Shown: one piece after another, positions 25,083-35,738 of the stretch
How positions within the stretch are numbered: position 1 is the stretch's first letter
How the letters are laid out: each line of letters opens with the position of its first letter
Source: Fusobacterium perfoetens ATCC 29250
GTDB lineage: Bacteria; Fusobacteriota; Fusobacteriia; Fusobacteriales; Fusobacteriaceae
DNA: 64,000 nucleotides
NCBI RefSeq assembly: GCF_000622245.1
Contig: NZ_JHXW01000003.1
Span: 124,001 to 188,000 of the forward strand
Direction of reading: 5' to 3'
Translations under genes and position numbers: made by a program
Notes under the pieces: model-generated
Databases searched by the model: none
The model's input: only the letters and a program-made list of their open reading frames with translations
Told to the model about the DNA's origin: nothing

Positions 25083-26857
25083 AAGAAAAATTAGCAAAGA
25101 TTTATAAAAGTGATGCTTTGGGTGGCTTTATAAAATATAGTTTTAAATATAAAACATGGCTTATAGGAACAGTAAGTTTATCTATAATATCTTCAGCAAT
25201 GGGAGCAGTACCAGCTTGGTTATCTAAATATTTAGTAGATGATGTTTTAATTTCAAAAAATGGAAAGATGATGATATTAGTAGGTGGAGGAATTTTTCTA
25301 ACTACTTTAATAAAATCTTTGACAGCTTATTATGCAGAAACTACATCAGTTTATTTAAGTGAAAAAATAAGAAGAGAGATAAAAATAGATATATTTAGAC
25401 ATTTAGAACATTTACCTATATCTTATTTTAATCAAAATAAGTTAGGGGACATTATGGCTAGACTATCTGGAGATTCTTCAAATTTAGGGAGAATAGGTTT
25501 TCTTTTATTTGATATGTTAAGAGAAATGATAACAGTTTCAGCTTTTTTAGTTAGAATGTTTCAAGTGGATGTTATCCTTTCTTTGATAGCTTTAGTAGTA
25601 GCTCCAGCTATTTTTATTATGGTAAAAAAATATACTAAAAAACTTAGAAATACAGGTAAAGAAAGACAAGATACAATTGGAGATGCTACAGCTTTTATGC
25701 AAGAATCTTTAGCTGGAGTTCAAGTTATAAAAGGTTTTAATAAAATAGATGATGTTATAACGAAATACGAAAATGTAACTGATGGAGAGATGAAAAAGAT
25801 ATATAAAGCAGCTAAAATAAAAGCAAAAATATCTCCATTAAATGAAGTTTTAACAGCTTTAATGTTGGTTTTAGTGGCTGCTTATGGAGGATATTCAATT
25901 ATATATCTAAAAACTTTTACTCCAGGAGATTTGATTTCTTTTTTAACAGCAGCTGGACTTATGCAACAACCTCTTAAAAGATTTGTAAGAAGAAATAGTG
26001 AACTTTATGAAATAGTTCCTTCAGGTGACAGAGTAATGGAAATATTTAAAATAGAACCTGAAAGAGATTGTTTTATAGAAGAACCAAAAGTCTTTAGTGG
26101 TGAAGTTGAAAAAATTACTTTTGAAAATGTTGACTTTACATATCCAAATACAGAAACAAAAGTGTTAAAAGATGTAAGTTTCCAAGTAAAAAAAGGAGAA
26201 GTAGTAGCCTTTGTAGGAAGTAGTGGAAGTGGAAAAACTACAATAGTTAATTTACTTCCTAGATTCTATGATATAGATAGTGGAAGTATAAAAATAAATG
26301 ATGTAGATATAAGAGAATACTCTTTAAAACAATATAGAACTCACATAGGAATGGTTCCTCAAGACACATTTTTATTTAGTGGAACAATAGCTGAAAATAT
26401 TTCTTTTGGAAAACCAGGGATTTCAAGAGAAAAAATTGAAGAAGCTGCTAAAATGGCTAATGCTTATAATTTTATTATAGAATTAGAAAAAGGTTTTGAA
26501 ACAGAAGTAGGAGAAAGAGGAGTTCTCCTTTCTGGAGGACAAAAACAAAGAATTGCTATTGCAAGAGCTTTAATTCAAGACCCAGCTATAATGATATTAG
26601 ATGAAGCTACTTCAGCTTTAGATACAGAATCAGAAAAACTTGTACAAGAGGCGTTAGATAAGTTAATGGAAGGAAGAACAACTTTTGTTATAGCTCATAG
26701 ATTATCTACTATAATATCAGCAGATAAGATAATAGTTATGGATAAAGGGATAATAAAAGAAGTAGGAAAGCATGAAGAATTATTAGCCAAAAAAGGATTG
26801 TATTCTAAATTATATAATATTCAATATAATAGAGAAAAAGAATTAGCAACATTATAA
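25076..26857 (+). CDS. msbA: ABC transporter, MsbA-like lipid A flippase candidate
   Basis: 593 aa half-transporter: six membrane helices (residues about 20-320), then an ATPase with Walker [11 protein letters not shown]-loop MVPQDTF, signature LSGGQKQR, Walker [13 protein letters not shown] and the switch His in IAHRLST. The family covers MsbA and many drug exporters. Its place, overlapping lpxB in the lipid A operon, makes the MsbA role of flipping lipid A core across the inner membrane the best inference. Confidence 0.88.
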   Translation: MLKEKLAKIYKSDALGGFIKYSFKYKTWLIGTVSLSIISSAMGAVPAWLSKYLVDDVLISKNGKMMILVGGGIFLTTLIKSLTAYYAETTSVYLSEKIRREIKIDIFRHLEHLPISYFNQNKLGDIMARLSGDSSNLGRIGFLLFDMLREMITVSAFLVRMFQVDVILSLIALVVAPAIFIMVKKYTKKLRNTGKERQDTIGDATAFMQESLAGVQVIKGFNKIDDVITKYENVTDGEMKKIYKAAKIKAKISPLNEVLTALMLVLVAAYGGYSIIYLKTFTPGDLISFLTAAGLMQQPLKRFVRRNSELYEIVPSGDRVMEIFKIEPERDCFIEEPKVFSGEVEKITFENVDFTYPNTETKVLKDVSFQVKKGEVVAFVGSSGSGKTTIVNLLPRFYDIDSGSIKINDVDIREYSLKQYRTHIGMVPQDTFLFSGTIAENISFGKPGISREKIEEAAKMANAYNFIIELEKGFETEVGERGVLLSGGQKQRIAIARALIQDPAIMILDEATSALDTESEKLVQEALDKLMEGRTTFVIAHRLSTIISADKIIVMDKGIIKEVGKHEELLAKKGLYSKLYNIQYNREKELATL

Positions 26858-26870
26858 GAGGAGAGAAAAA

Positions 26871-27620
26871 ATGAGTAAAATTTTAAGAGAAGATGGAAGA
26901 GATGTAGATAATATTAGAAAAATAGAAGTAGTAAGAAATTATACAATACATGCAGAGGGTTCCGTTCTTATTTCATTTGGAAATACCAAAGTTATATGTA
27001 CTGCTTCTATATCTGATAAAGTACCTCCATTTTTAAGAAATACAGGAAAAGGATGGATAACTGCTGAATATTCAATGTTACCTAGAGCAACAGAAGAAAG
27101 AACACAAAGAGAATCAGCCAAAGGAAAACTTAGTGGAAGAACTATGGAAATTCAAAGATTAATAGGAAGAGCATTGAGAGCTTGTGTTGATTTAGATAAA
27201 ATAGGAGAAAGAACAATAACAATAGATTGTGATGTTATTCAAGCTGATGGAGGAACAAGAACAGCCTCAATAACAGGAGGATATATTGCTTTAGCTATGG
27301 CTATAGAAAGAATGGTAAAAATAGGAACTTTATCAGAAAATCCTTTAAAATCTAAAATAGCAGCTATAAGTGTTGGAATTGTAAATAGAATACCAATGTT
27401 AGATTTAAAATATAGTGAAGACTCAGCAGCTGAAGTTGATATGAATGTAATTATGAATGATAAGGGAGAATTTGTAGAAATTCAAGGAACAGGAGAAGAA
27501 GCTACTTATAGCAGAGCAGAATTAAATCAATTACTTGATTTAGCTGAAAAAGGTCTTAAAGAGTTATTTGAAATACAAGATAAAAATCTAGTTGAAGAAT
27601 TTGGTACAGTTGAAAGATAA
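26871..27620 (+). CDS. rph: Ribonuclease PH
   Basis: 249 aa. Phosphate-dependent exonuclease that trims tRNA 3' ends. Seen: [17 protein letters not shown], the conserved ERTQRES(A/K)KGK stretch (RNA binding), [10 protein letters not shown] and [16 protein letters not shown]. Hexameric enzyme of the cytoplasm. It follows the transporter by 13 bases and precedes rdgB by 9, a common rph-rdgB pair. Confidence 0.95.
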   Translation: MSKILREDGRDVDNIRKIEVVRNYTIHAEGSVLISFGNTKVICTASISDKVPPFLRNTGKGWITAEYSMLPRATEERTQRESAKGKLSGRTMEIQRLIGRALRACVDLDKIGERTITIDCDVIQADGGTRTASITGGYIALAMAIERMVKIGTLSENPLKSKIAAISVGIVNRIPMLDLKYSEDSAAEVDMNVIMNDKGEFVEIQGTGEEATYSRAELNQLLDLAEKGLKELFEIQDKNLVEEFGTVER

Positions 27621-27629
27621 GGTGGAAAA

Positions 27630-28214
27630 ATGAAAATCTTTTTAGCAACAGGAAATAAACATAAGATAGAAGAAATAAAAAAGATATTTTCAAGAGAAGA
27701 TATTGAAATTTTATCTATAAAAGATGGAATAGAAATACCTGAAGTAATAGAAGATGGAAAAACTTTTGAAGAAAACTCAAAGAAAAAAGCTTTAGAAATT
27801 TCAAAATTTACAAATATGATAACAATAGCTGATGATTCAGGAATATGTGTTGAAGCCTTAGGAGGAGCTCCTGGTGTTTATTCAGCAAGATATTCAGGAG
27901 AAAATGCTACTGACGAATCAAATAATAAAAAACTTATTGAAAATTTAAAAGGTATTGAAAATAGAAATGCCAAATTTGTCTGTGTAATAACTTTAGCAAA
28001 ACCTACTGGAGAAACTTATAGTTTTACTGGAGAAATTTCTGGAGAGATAATAGATGAACCTCGTGGAAAATTTGGTTTTGGTTATGACCCATATTTTTAT
28101 GTAAAAGAATATGGGAAAACAACAGCTGAAATGGAAGATTTCAAAAATAAAATCAGTCATAGAGCTAGAGCATTAGCAAAACTTAAAGAAAATCTAGATA
28201 ATATATTAAAATAA
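27630..28214 (+). CDS. rdgB: XTP/dITP diphosphatase (RdgB/HAM1)
   Basis: 194 aa. Cleans non-standard purine nucleotides from the pool. Seen: FLATGNKHKIEEI at the start, ADDSGICVEALGGAPGVYSARY (substrate and Mg2+ site) and FGFGYDPYF. It is the last gene of the run that began with the CDF transporter, and a hairpin terminator directly overlaps its stop. Confidence 0.95.
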   Translation: MKIFLATGNKHKIEEIKKIFSREDIEILSIKDGIEIPEVIEDGKTFEENSKKKALEISKFTNMITIADDSGICVEALGGAPGVYSARYSGENATDESNNKKLIENLKGIENRNAKFVCVITLAKPTGETYSFTGEISGEIIDEPRGKFGFGYDPYFYVKEYGKTTAEMEDFKNKISHRARALAKLKENLDNILK

Positions 28215-28237
28215 GCTAGTTGAATAAGCTAGCTTTT
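28211..28237 (+). terminator. Terminator after rdgB
   Basis: AAGCTAG (28211-28217) pairs with CTAGCTT (28226-28232), then a T-run. The stem begins inside the stop codon. Confidence 0.8.
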
Positions 28238-28359
28238 TTATATTTATATAAAATTTATAAAAATATAGAAAAATTTTAAAGAAATAAATTAAAATTTAAT
28301 GGTAAATTATAGTATAATATAAAGGTATAGAAATTTTTTGAATGTATTAAGGAGGAAAT

Positions 28360-29670
28360 ATGATTCCAAGTGAAATAGTAAAAGAATTGGATAAATATAT
28401 TGTTTCACAAGATGAGGCAAAGAGAAATTTAGCAATATCATTAAGAAATAGATATAGAAGAAAAAATATAAAAGATAAAAATATGAGAGAAGAAATAACT
28501 CCTAAAAATATTATTCTTATGGGTTCAACAGGAGTTGGAAAAACAGAACTTGCTAGAAGATTAGCTAAAATTACAAAATCACCATTTTTAAAAGTTGAAG
28601 CTACTAAATATACAGAAGTGGGTTATGTAGGTAAAGATGTAGAAAGTATAATAAAAGATATAGTTTCTCTTACAGTTAAAAGATTTACTTCTGAAAAAAC
28701 AGAAGAGTTAAAAGAAAAATATTATGATATGGCTGTAGAAGAAGTAGCTAAAAAAATAAATAATTTAGATACTTTAGATGATAATTTTAAATTTAATTTA
28801 ATAGAAGAAATAAAAAAAGGAAATTATGATGAAGAAACTATTGAATTAGATAAAAGTCAATATGAACAAGGAAATAAATCTCCTATAATAGAAATAATGG
28901 GTTATTCAGAAAAAGGTGATATTGGAGATATAATCCAAAATGTAATGAGTATGGGAGAGGGACGAAAAGGAAAAAAATCTAAGGTAAAAGTAAAAGAAGC
29001 AATTAATTTAATAATAAATAAAGAAATTGAAGAAAATTTAGATTATGACGAAATAGGAAGAGAAGCAGTAAAAAAAGTAGAAAATGATGGAATTATTTTT
29101 ATAGATGAAATAGATAAGATAGCTGGAACTAATAGTGTAGGAAGAGGAGAAGTTTCCCGTCAAGGAGTTCAAAGAGATATTCTTCCTATAATTGAGGGAA
29201 CAACTGTTATGACAAAATATGGTCCTGTAAGAACAGAACATATTTTATTTATAGCTGCTGGAGCTTTTAGTGAAGCAAGTTTTTCAGATTTAATGCCAGA
29301 ACTACAAGGAAGATTCCCATTAGTTGTATCTATGGAAGATTTAACAAAAGAAGATTTTGTAAAAATTTTAACAACAGTAGATTATAATTTAATTGAACAA
29401 TATAGAAGTTTGCTTTTAGTTGATAATGTAGAAATAAATTTTACTAAAAGTGCAATAGATAAAATAGCAGAGTATGCATATGAACAAAATTGTACTGTAG
29501 AAAATATAGGAGCTAGAAGATTGGCTGCTGTAATAGAGTTGATTTTAAGAGATATAATGTTTGAAGCTCCATATAAAGAATTTAAAAAAATAAATATAGA
29601 TAAAAAAATGGTTGATAAAATCATAAAAAATGAAAAAGAAGATGAAAATTTAGATAAATATATATTATAG
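28360..29670 (+). CDS. hslU: ATP-dependent protease ATPase subunit HslU
   Basis: 436 aa. AAA+ unfoldase of the HslVU protease. Seen: Walker A GSTGVGKT at 55-62, the pore loop GYVGKDVESI, an I-domain of about 110-220, Walker B IIFIDEIDKIA, and the sensor-2 region IGARRL. The last residues, LDKYIL, keep the tail that docks into HslV. However hslV, usually directly upstream, is not here: rdgB and a terminator precede it. TATAAT at 28313-28318 may be its promoter. Smc follows after 10 bases. Confidence 0.94.
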   Translation: MIPSEIVKELDKYIVSQDEAKRNLAISLRNRYRRKNIKDKNMREEITPKNIILMGSTGVGKTELARRLAKITKSPFLKVEATKYTEVGYVGKDVESIIKDIVSLTVKRFTSEKTEELKEKYYDMAVEEVAKKINNLDTLDDNFKFNLIEEIKKGNYDEETIELDKSQYEQGNKSPIIEIMGYSEKGDIGDIIQNVMSMGEGRKGKKSKVKVKEAINLIINKEIEENLDYDEIGREAVKKVENDGIIFIDEIDKIAGTNSVGRGEVSRQGVQRDILPIIEGTTVMTKYGPVRTEHILFIAAGAFSEASFSDLMPELQGRFPLVVSMEDLTKEDFVKILTTVDYNLIEQYRSLLLVDNVEINFTKSAIDKIAEYAYEQNCTVENIGARRLAAVIELILRDIMFEAPYKEFKKINIDKKMVDKIIKNEKEDENLDKYIL

Positions 29671-29680
29671 GAGAAAATTT

Positions 29681-32600
29681 ATGCATTTAAAAGGAATAGA
29701 GATATACGGATTTAAATCTTTTGGTGAAAGAATAAAAATAGATTTTAATAAGGGAATAACATCAATAGTAGGACCTAATGGGTCAGGAAAATCAAATATA
29801 CTAGACTCTATTCTTTGGGTGCTAGGTGAACAATCATATAAAAATATAAGAGCTAAAGAAAGTAAAGATATAATATTTTCTGGTGGAGAATCTAAAAAAA
29901 GTGCAAACAATGCTGAAGTTTCTCTTTTTATAGACAATAAAGATGGATATTTTTCAACTGATGAAGAAACTTTAAAAATAACGAGAAAACTTTATTCTAG
30001 TGGGGAAAATGAATATTTAATCAATGATAAAAAAGCTAGACTTAAAGATATTAGTGATATGTTTTTAGATACAGGAATAGGAAAATCAGCATATTCTGTA
30101 ATAGGTCAGGGTAAAGTAGAGAGAATAATTTCATCTTCTAAAAAAGAAGTAAAAGAAATAATTGAAGAAGCTGCTGGAGTAAAAAAATATCAAATAAGAA
30201 AATTAGAAGCTGAGAAAAAGTTAGAAAATGTAGTAAATGAAGTTGAAAAAATAGAACTTATTTTAACAGAAACAGGGGAACAAAGAACAAAAATAAAAAA
30301 ACAAGCTGAAAAAGCTTTGGAATTTCTTCAAATAAAAGAAGAAAGAGACTCTCTTAATAAAGGAATAAATATTTTTGAACTTTTAAAAAATAGAGAAAAT
30401 CTTGAAAAAACTCAAGAAAAAAATCAGGAGTTATTAGAATCTCTTAATAAAATAAAAAATGAAAAAGATGAAAAAGAAAAAGAAATTAAAGAGGTTACAG
30501 AAAATATTCAAAAAATAAAAAATGAAATTCAATTATTAATGGATAAAAATGAAAATTTAAAAAAAATAATAAATGATTTTGAAAAAGAAAAAGCAAAACT
30601 TCTAGAAAGAGAAGAGGGATTTAAAAGAGAAGAAAAAGACAGAAGAGATAGAATAGAATCTTTTAAAGAAAAATTAAATAAAAATCAAGAAAATCATAAA
30701 ATCCTTTTAGAAGAAAAAGAAAATTTAAAAGTAATTTTAGAAGATGGAGAAGATAAAGTTTCATCTTTAGAAGTTCAAATTAAAGAATTAGAAAGTAAAA
30801 AAACAACTTTAGAAAGAGAAGTTGATTTAAAGAAAAGACAATTAATGGATTTAGAAGTTGAAAAGTTACATTATGAGAATGCTCTTGAAAACTCTGAAAA
30901 AAGAATAAAGGGAAGTACAGTTAAAATAAATAATCTTATAAAAGAAATAGAAGAAATAGATAAAAAAATATTAGATAGTAATCAATTATTTGAGGAGTGT
31001 AAATCTAAAAAAGAAAATTTAGAGAAACAAATTGCTGAAAATGACGAAAATCAACTTCAATGTGAAAAAAATATTTCAGATTATAGTGTAAAAATAAATA
31101 GAATAAATGATGAAATTAGAAAAGCTGAATTTGATTTTTCCAAAAATAAAGAGAGATATGATTCCATTCATAGATTTGAAGAGAATAACGAGGGATTTTA
31201 TAAGGGAGTAAAGGAGATATTAAACTTAAATATAAAAGGTGTAGAGGGAGCTCTTATTTCAATAATAAATATCCCAGAAAAATTTGAAAAAGCAATAGAG
31301 GCTTCGATTTCAGGAAATTTACAAGATATTGTTGTAGAAAATAGTGGAATTGCTAAAAAATGTATAGAAATTTTAAAGGAAAAGAAAGTGGGTAAAGCTT
31401 CTTTCTTGGCAATGGATACTATAAAAACTTTCCCTAAAAAAGATATTCCAAAATTAGATGGAGTTATTGGAAGAGGTTCTGAATTAATCTCATTTGAGGC
31501 TAAATACCAAAAAATTATTGATATGGTATTAGGAAATCTTTTAATAGTAGAAGATGTTGATACTGCAATTAATATTTCAAAGAAAAATATTTTTTCAGGA
31601 AATATAGTCAGCCTTTCTGGAGAATTTATAAGTGGAACAGGTAGAATAACAGGTGGAGAAAATAAAGTTACTGCTATTTCTCAAATGTTTGAAAGAAGAA
31701 AAGAAGCAAAAAGATTAGAAGAACTTTTAAAAAATTTAAGTAATAGTATCAAAAAGAATAAAGAATTATATGAAAAATTAAATGAAACATTAGTGGAATT
31801 AGAAAATAAAACTCAAACTTTAGATACTCAAAATTTAAGTTTAAGGAAAGAGATAAAAAATCTATCAGAAGAATTTGAAAATTTGAAAAGTAAAAATGAA
31901 AGATTTATTAAGGAAAAAAGAGTAGCTATTTCTGAAAAAGAAGAGGAAGAGAAATATCTTTTAGAATATAATAAAAGAATAAAAGAATCTTTAGATACTA
32001 AAGAAACTATTGAAAAAAATACTAAAGAAACAAAAATGTATATAGAAATAAAATCTAAAGAACTTGAATTGTTATCTGAAAATATTAAAAAATTAAATGA
32101 TGAATTTTCAGATATAAAGATAAAATTTTTAAATACAAAAGATAGAAATATCCAAATAGAAAATGACATAGAGAAAAATAATAATGAAAAAAAAGAGCTT
32201 ATTGAGGAAGAAAAAATAGCTAAAGAAAAATTAGAAACTCTAATAAAGGAACTAGAAAATATAAAAAATACTTTAGAAAAAATAGAAAAAGATAAGATGG
32301 AAAAAGACTTACAATTTGAAAAAGAAAGTAGGGAATTGTTAGTTACTAATGAAAAAGAGCAATTTTTCCAATTAAAAGAAAAAGAGTTAATAGGAATTAT
32401 AAAAGATATTGAAAGTAAACAATATAAAGAAGAAGAAAAATTAAAAAATGAATTAGAAAAAATAGAGGAATATCAAAGAAAAATATCTTTTTTAGAAGAA
32501 AATATAAATTCTATGAAAGAAATCAAGGAAAAATTAGTAGAAGAAAGTATTTATAAATCTTCTATTGATAGAGTTAAGTACTTAAGTAATAAACTAAAAG

Positions 32601-33196
32601 ATTTTGAAACTGTAAATTTATTGGCTGTAGAAGAATTTAAAGAGTTAGACCAAAAATATAATTTTATAAAAACTCAAAAAGATGATTTAGAAACAAGTAG
32701 AAGTTCTCTTCTAGAAATTATAGAAGAAATAAGTCAAGCTATAAGAGAAAGATTTTTTGATGCTTATAATAATATTAATATTAATTTTAATCAAATGTGT
32801 ATGGAAACCATTGATAATTCTGAGGGAAGTTTAACTCTTTCAAATGAAGAAGATTTTGAAAATTGTGGTGTAGAAATATTTGTAAAATTTAAAAATAAAA
32901 AAAGACAATCTCTCACTTTATTGTCAGGTGGTGAAAAATCTATGGTTGCAATAGCTTTTATAATGGCAATATTTATGTATAAACCAAGTCCTTTTACTTT
33001 TCTTGATGAGATAGAAGCAGCTCTTGACGAAAAAAATACTAAAAAGCTTATAAATAAACTAAAAGAATTTACTGATAAATCTCAATTTATTTTGATAACA
33101 CATAATAAAGAAACTATGAGGTCATCAGACAGTATTTTTGGAGTTACAATGAATAAAAAAATAGGAATTTCTAAGATAGTTCCTGTAAATTTATAA
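29681..33196 (+). CDS. smc: Chromosome segregation protein SMC
   Basis: 1171 aa. Condensin ATPase that organises the chromosome. Seen: Walker A GPNGSGKSN at 31-39, a long coiled coil (about 165-500), a hinge (about 505-660, GFYKGVKEILN to SGTGRITGGENK), a second coiled coil (660-1000), then LSGGEKS at 1081-1087 and Walker B FTFLDEIEAALDE. ScpA and ScpB are not next to it. Antisense frames over the coiled coils are shadows. Confidence 0.96.
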   Translation: MHLKGIEIYGFKSFGERIKIDFNKGITSIVGPNGSGKSNILDSILWVLGEQSYKNIRAKESKDIIFSGGESKKSANNAEVSLFIDNKDGYFSTDEETLKITRKLYSSGENEYLINDKKARLKDISDMFLDTGIGKSAYSVIGQGKVERIISSSKKEVKEIIEEAAGVKKYQIRKLEAEKKLENVVNEVEKIELILTETGEQRTKIKKQAEKALEFLQIKEERDSLNKGINIFELLKNRENLEKTQEKNQELLESLNKIKNEKDEKEKEIKEVTENIQKIKNEIQLLMDKNENLKKIINDFEKEKAKLLEREEGFKREEKDRRDRIESFKEKLNKNQENHKILLEEKENLKVILEDGEDKVSSLEVQIKELESKKTTLEREVDLKKRQLMDLEVEKLHYENALENSEKRIKGSTVKINNLIKEIEEIDKKILDSNQLFEECKSKKENLEKQIAENDENQLQCEKNISDYSVKINRINDEIRKAEFDFSKNKERYDSIHRFEENNEGFYKGVKEILNLNIKGVEGALISIINIPEKFEKAIEASISGNLQDIVVENSGIAKKCIEILKEKKVGKASFLAMDTIKTFPKKDIPKLDGVIGRGSELISFEAKYQKIIDMVLGNLLIVEDVDTAINISKKNIFSGNIVSLSGEFISGTGRITGGENKVTAISQMFERRKEAKRLEELLKNLSNSIKKNKELYEKLNETLVELENKTQTLDTQNLSLRKEIKNLSEEFENLKSKNERFIKEKRVAISEKEEEEKYLLEYNKRIKESLDTKETIEKNTKETKMYIEIKSKELELLSENIKKLNDEFSDIKIKFLNTKDRNIQIENDIEKNNNEKKELIEEEKIAKEKLETLIKELENIKNTLEKIEKDKMEKDLQFEKESRELLVTNEKEQFFQLKEKELIGIIKDIESKQYKEEEKLKNELEKIEEYQRKISFLEENINSMKEIKEKLVEESIYKSSIDRVKYLSNKLKDFETVNLLAVEEFKELDQKYNFIKTQKDDLETSRSSLLEIIEEISQAIRERFFDAYNNININFNQMCMETIDNSEGSLTLSNEEDFENCGVEIFVKFKNKKRQSLTLLSGGEKSMVAIAFIMAIFMYKPSPFTFLDEIEAALDEKNTKKLINKLKEFTDKSQFILITHNKETMRSSDSIFGVTMNKKIGISKIVPVNL

Positions 33197-33287
33197 AAAA
33201 ATAGCAAATATTAAAATTTTCTTTGATTTTTATCAAAATAAAAGGTAAAATATAATGTGTTATTATAACTGAAACGAAGAGGGAAAA

Positions 33288-34307
33288 ATGAAACTGTTAG
33301 CATATATATATTATCTTATCACGACCTTTAGAAATTGGCTTTATGATAAGAAAATTTTAAAAATAAATAAAGTAGATGATGTTTTTGTTATTTGTATTGG
33401 AAATATAACTGTTGGCGGTACAGGAAAAACTCCAGCAGTACAATATTTTGCTAAAAAACTTCAAGAAGAAGGAAGAAATGTTGTTGTTGTTTCAAGAGGA
33501 TATAGAGGTAAGAGGAAACAAGACCCTTTAATTGTTTCTGATGGGAAAAAAATATTTGTTACTTCAAAAGAAAGTGGTGATGAGCCATACAGCCATGCAA
33601 CAAACTTAAAAGTTCCTGTAATAGTTGGAAGGAATAGATATGAAGCAGCAAAATTAGCTAAAGAAACTTTTAATGCTGATACAATTTTATTAGATGATGG
33701 TTTCCAACATAGAAAATTTTATAGAAATTGGGATATAGTTTTAGTAGATGCTACCAATCCTTTTGGATGGGGAGCACTACTTCCTAAAGGAACATTAAGA
33801 GAAAGATTTGAAGATGGAGCAAAAAGAGCTTCAGAATTTATTATAACAAAAGCAGATTTAGTTCCAGAAAGAGATTTAGAAACAATAAAAAGATTTTTAA
33901 GAATGAGATTTGGTAAACCAGTATCAGTTGCTATGCATGGAATAAAATCTTTGTATGATATGTCAGGAAATATGAAACCACTTTTTTGGGTAAAAGGTAA
34001 GAGAGTTTTATTATTTTCTGGGCTTGCTAACCCACTTAATTTTGAAAAAACTGTTATTTCGTTAGACCCATCTTATATAGAAAGAATAGATTTTTTAGAC
34101 CATCATAGTTTTACTCAAAAGGATATAGATTTAATTGAGAGAAAAGCTAATGAAATGGGAGCATCATACATAATAACTACTGAAAAAGATGCTGTTAAAT
34201 TACCAAAAAATATAGATTTAAAGAATTTATTTGTTTTAAAAATAGAATTTGAAATATTAGAAAATAATACTTTGCAATGTTTGAGAGGAGAAGAAAATAA
34301 TGACTGA
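33288..34307 (+). CDS. lpxK: Tetraacyldisaccharide 4'-kinase LpxK
   Basis: 339 aa. Membrane-bound kinase that makes lipid IVA. Seen: an N-terminal hydrophobic stretch (residues 1-20), Walker A GNITVGGTGKTPA (38-50), DDGFQHRKFYR (catalytic and lid region) and ITTEKDAVKLP. It is separated by 6 kb from the other lipid A genes. ATG follows GAGGGAA; TATAAT at 33251-33256 lies behind a TTTGAT/ATCAAA inverted repeat (33222-33237). It overlaps the next gene by eight bases. Confidence 0.94.
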   Translation: MKLLAYIYYLITTFRNWLYDKKILKINKVDDVFVICIGNITVGGTGKTPAVQYFAKKLQEEGRNVVVVSRGYRGKRKQDPLIVSDGKKIFVTSKESGDEPYSHATNLKVPVIVGRNRYEAAKLAKETFNADTILLDDGFQHRKFYRNWDIVLVDATNPFGWGALLPKGTLRERFEDGAKRASEFIITKADLVPERDLETIKRFLRMRFGKPVSVAMHGIKSLYDMSGNMKPLFWVKGKRVLLFSGLANPLNFEKTVISLDPSYIERIDFLDHHSFTQKDIDLIERKANEMGASYIITTEKDAVKLPKNIDLKNLFVLKIEFEILENNTLQCLRGEENND

Positions 34308-35136
34308 GATTTTAAGCCTAAATGGGCTTAATAAGAAAGAGTTAGTTTTAAAATTAACTGATTTTTATAAGAAAAATGAAAATTCAAGAAATATACTTTT
34401 AAAAAATGTGATTCATACAACAAATAAAAGAGCTTTTTTTACAATAGATGAAAATTGTAACATAAAAAGAAAAAGTGGAAATTTTGTATTAGCTAGTACA
34501 ATATTTGTAGATGAAGATGAAAAATTTTTAGAATATCTTGTAGATAATATAGATTTATCAGACCAAGATAAATATAATGAAATTTCTATAAAAAGAATGT
34601 CAAATGAAAAAATAGAAGTTTTAGAAAAAAATTCTATAAAATTAATAGTAAATGGAAAATTAGAATTTGGTATAAAATATCTTTATGAATTATATAAAAG
34701 AGATGAGGAAAGATTTTTTAAATTTTTAAGTAAAATAGCTTTAATGGATAATATAGATTTTAATAAAACTTTATATGTTTATTCTTTAAAAAAATATTTT
34801 GAAAAATATGGATATTCTTTAGAAATTTTTTATTATGTAATTTCTTATATTATCAAAGCAAGATTTGATTTATATGAATTTGAAAATATAAAAGTTTTTG
34901 AAGATATAAGAAAAGAAGAATTAAAAAATAGATTTTTAAACAATATAGAGAAATATAAAAATTTAGAAGGATTAAAACTTTTAAGTTATTTAAAAACTTT
35001 ATTAGAATATGATTTTGAAAATGAAGAGAAATATATAAATATTTTAAAAATTAGAATGGATAAGTTAGAAAATAAAAATTCTTTGGAAAAATTAGATAGC
35101 ATAACTGAAGAAATTTTTAATAAACTTATAAAATAA
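34300..35136 (+). CDS. Unknown protein between lpxK and nadD, 278 aa
   Basis: I do not recognise this protein. It is acidic and basic by turns, rich in Lys, Glu, Tyr, Phe and Ile, with no signal peptide or clear membrane segment. The first 20 residues (ILSLNGLNKKELVLKLTDFY) resemble a short helical binding motif. The C-terminal half looks all-helical. Its start overlaps the end of lpxK and nadD follows by 13 bases, so it is co-translated with both. GAGAGGAG serves as ribosome site inside lpxK. Confidence 0.7.
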   Translation: MTEILSLNGLNKKELVLKLTDFYKKNENSRNILLKNVIHTTNKRAFFTIDENCNIKRKSGNFVLASTIFVDEDEKFLEYLVDNIDLSDQDKYNEISIKRMSNEKIEVLEKNSIKLIVNGKLEFGIKYLYELYKRDEERFFKFLSKIALMDNIDFNKTLYVYSLKKYFEKYGYSLEIFYYVISYIIKARFDLYEFENIKVFEDIRKEELKNRFLNNIEKYKNLEGLKLLSYLKTLLEYDFENEEKYINILKIRMDKLENKNSLEKLDSITEEIFNKLIK

Positions 35137-35149
35137 TGGAGAATTAAAA

Positions 35150-35716
35150 GTGAGAATAGGGATTTATGGAGGAAGTTTTGACCCCCCACATTTAGGACAT
35201 AAAAAAGTAGCTGAATTTGTAGTAAAAAATCTTAATTTAGATAAACTTTTAATAATACCTGTTGGAATTGCTTCTCATGGAAAGAATAATCTTTCTAATA
35301 GTATTTTAAGATATGAAATGTGTGTTTTAAATTTTTCAGATATAGAAAAAGTTGAAATTTCAAAAATAGAATTAGAAAAAGATGAGTTGTCTTATACATA
35401 TAGAACTTTAGAAAATATTATAAATATTTATGGAAAAAATAATGAATATTTTGAAATAATAGGAAGTGACTCAGCAGCTTATTTTACTAAATGGAAAAAT
35501 TATAATAGTATTCTAGAAAATTCAACAGTAGTTATATTGAGAAGAAAAGGTTATACAAGCGAGATAAAATCAGAAAAAATTATTGAATTTGAAAATGAAT
35601 ATTTTGATGTATCTTCAACAGAAATAAAAGAAAAATTAAAATATAATGAAGATTGTAGAGAATTTTTAGATAAAAAACTTATTAATTTTATAAAAGAAAA
35701 TAATTTATATAAATAA
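35150..35716 (+). CDS. nadD: Nicotinate-nucleotide adenylyltransferase
   Basis: 188 aa. Makes deamido-NAD from NaMN and ATP. The start GTG at 35150 leads straight into RIGIYGGSFDPPHLGH, the nucleotide-binding motif with HxGH. Other marks are IIGSDSAAYFTKW and the C-terminal SSTEIKEKL, equivalent to the ISSTxIR motif of the family. Last gene of the lpxK unit, closed by a strong bidirectional terminator. Confidence 0.93.
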   Translation: MRIGIYGGSFDPPHLGHKKVAEFVVKNLNLDKLLIIPVGIASHGKNNLSNSILRYEMCVLNFSDIEKVEISKIELEKDELSYTYRTLENIINIYGKNNEYFEIIGSDSAAYFTKWKNYNSILENSTVVILRRKGYTSEIKSEKIIEFENEYFDVSSTEIKEKLKYNEDCREFLDKKLINFIKENNLYK

Positions 35717-35738
35717 AAGAGAGGGTAACCTCTCTTTT
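35715..35738. terminator. Bidirectional terminator between nadD and the DJ-1-like gene
   Basis: AAAAGAGAGG/CCTCTCTTTT with a GTAA loop. It overlaps both stop codons of the two converging genes. Confidence 0.85.

Noticed and set aside
31828-32169. Antisense frame in smc
   Set aside because: Shadow of the Lys/Glu-rich coiled coil; Phe/Ser-rich as expected of such shadows.
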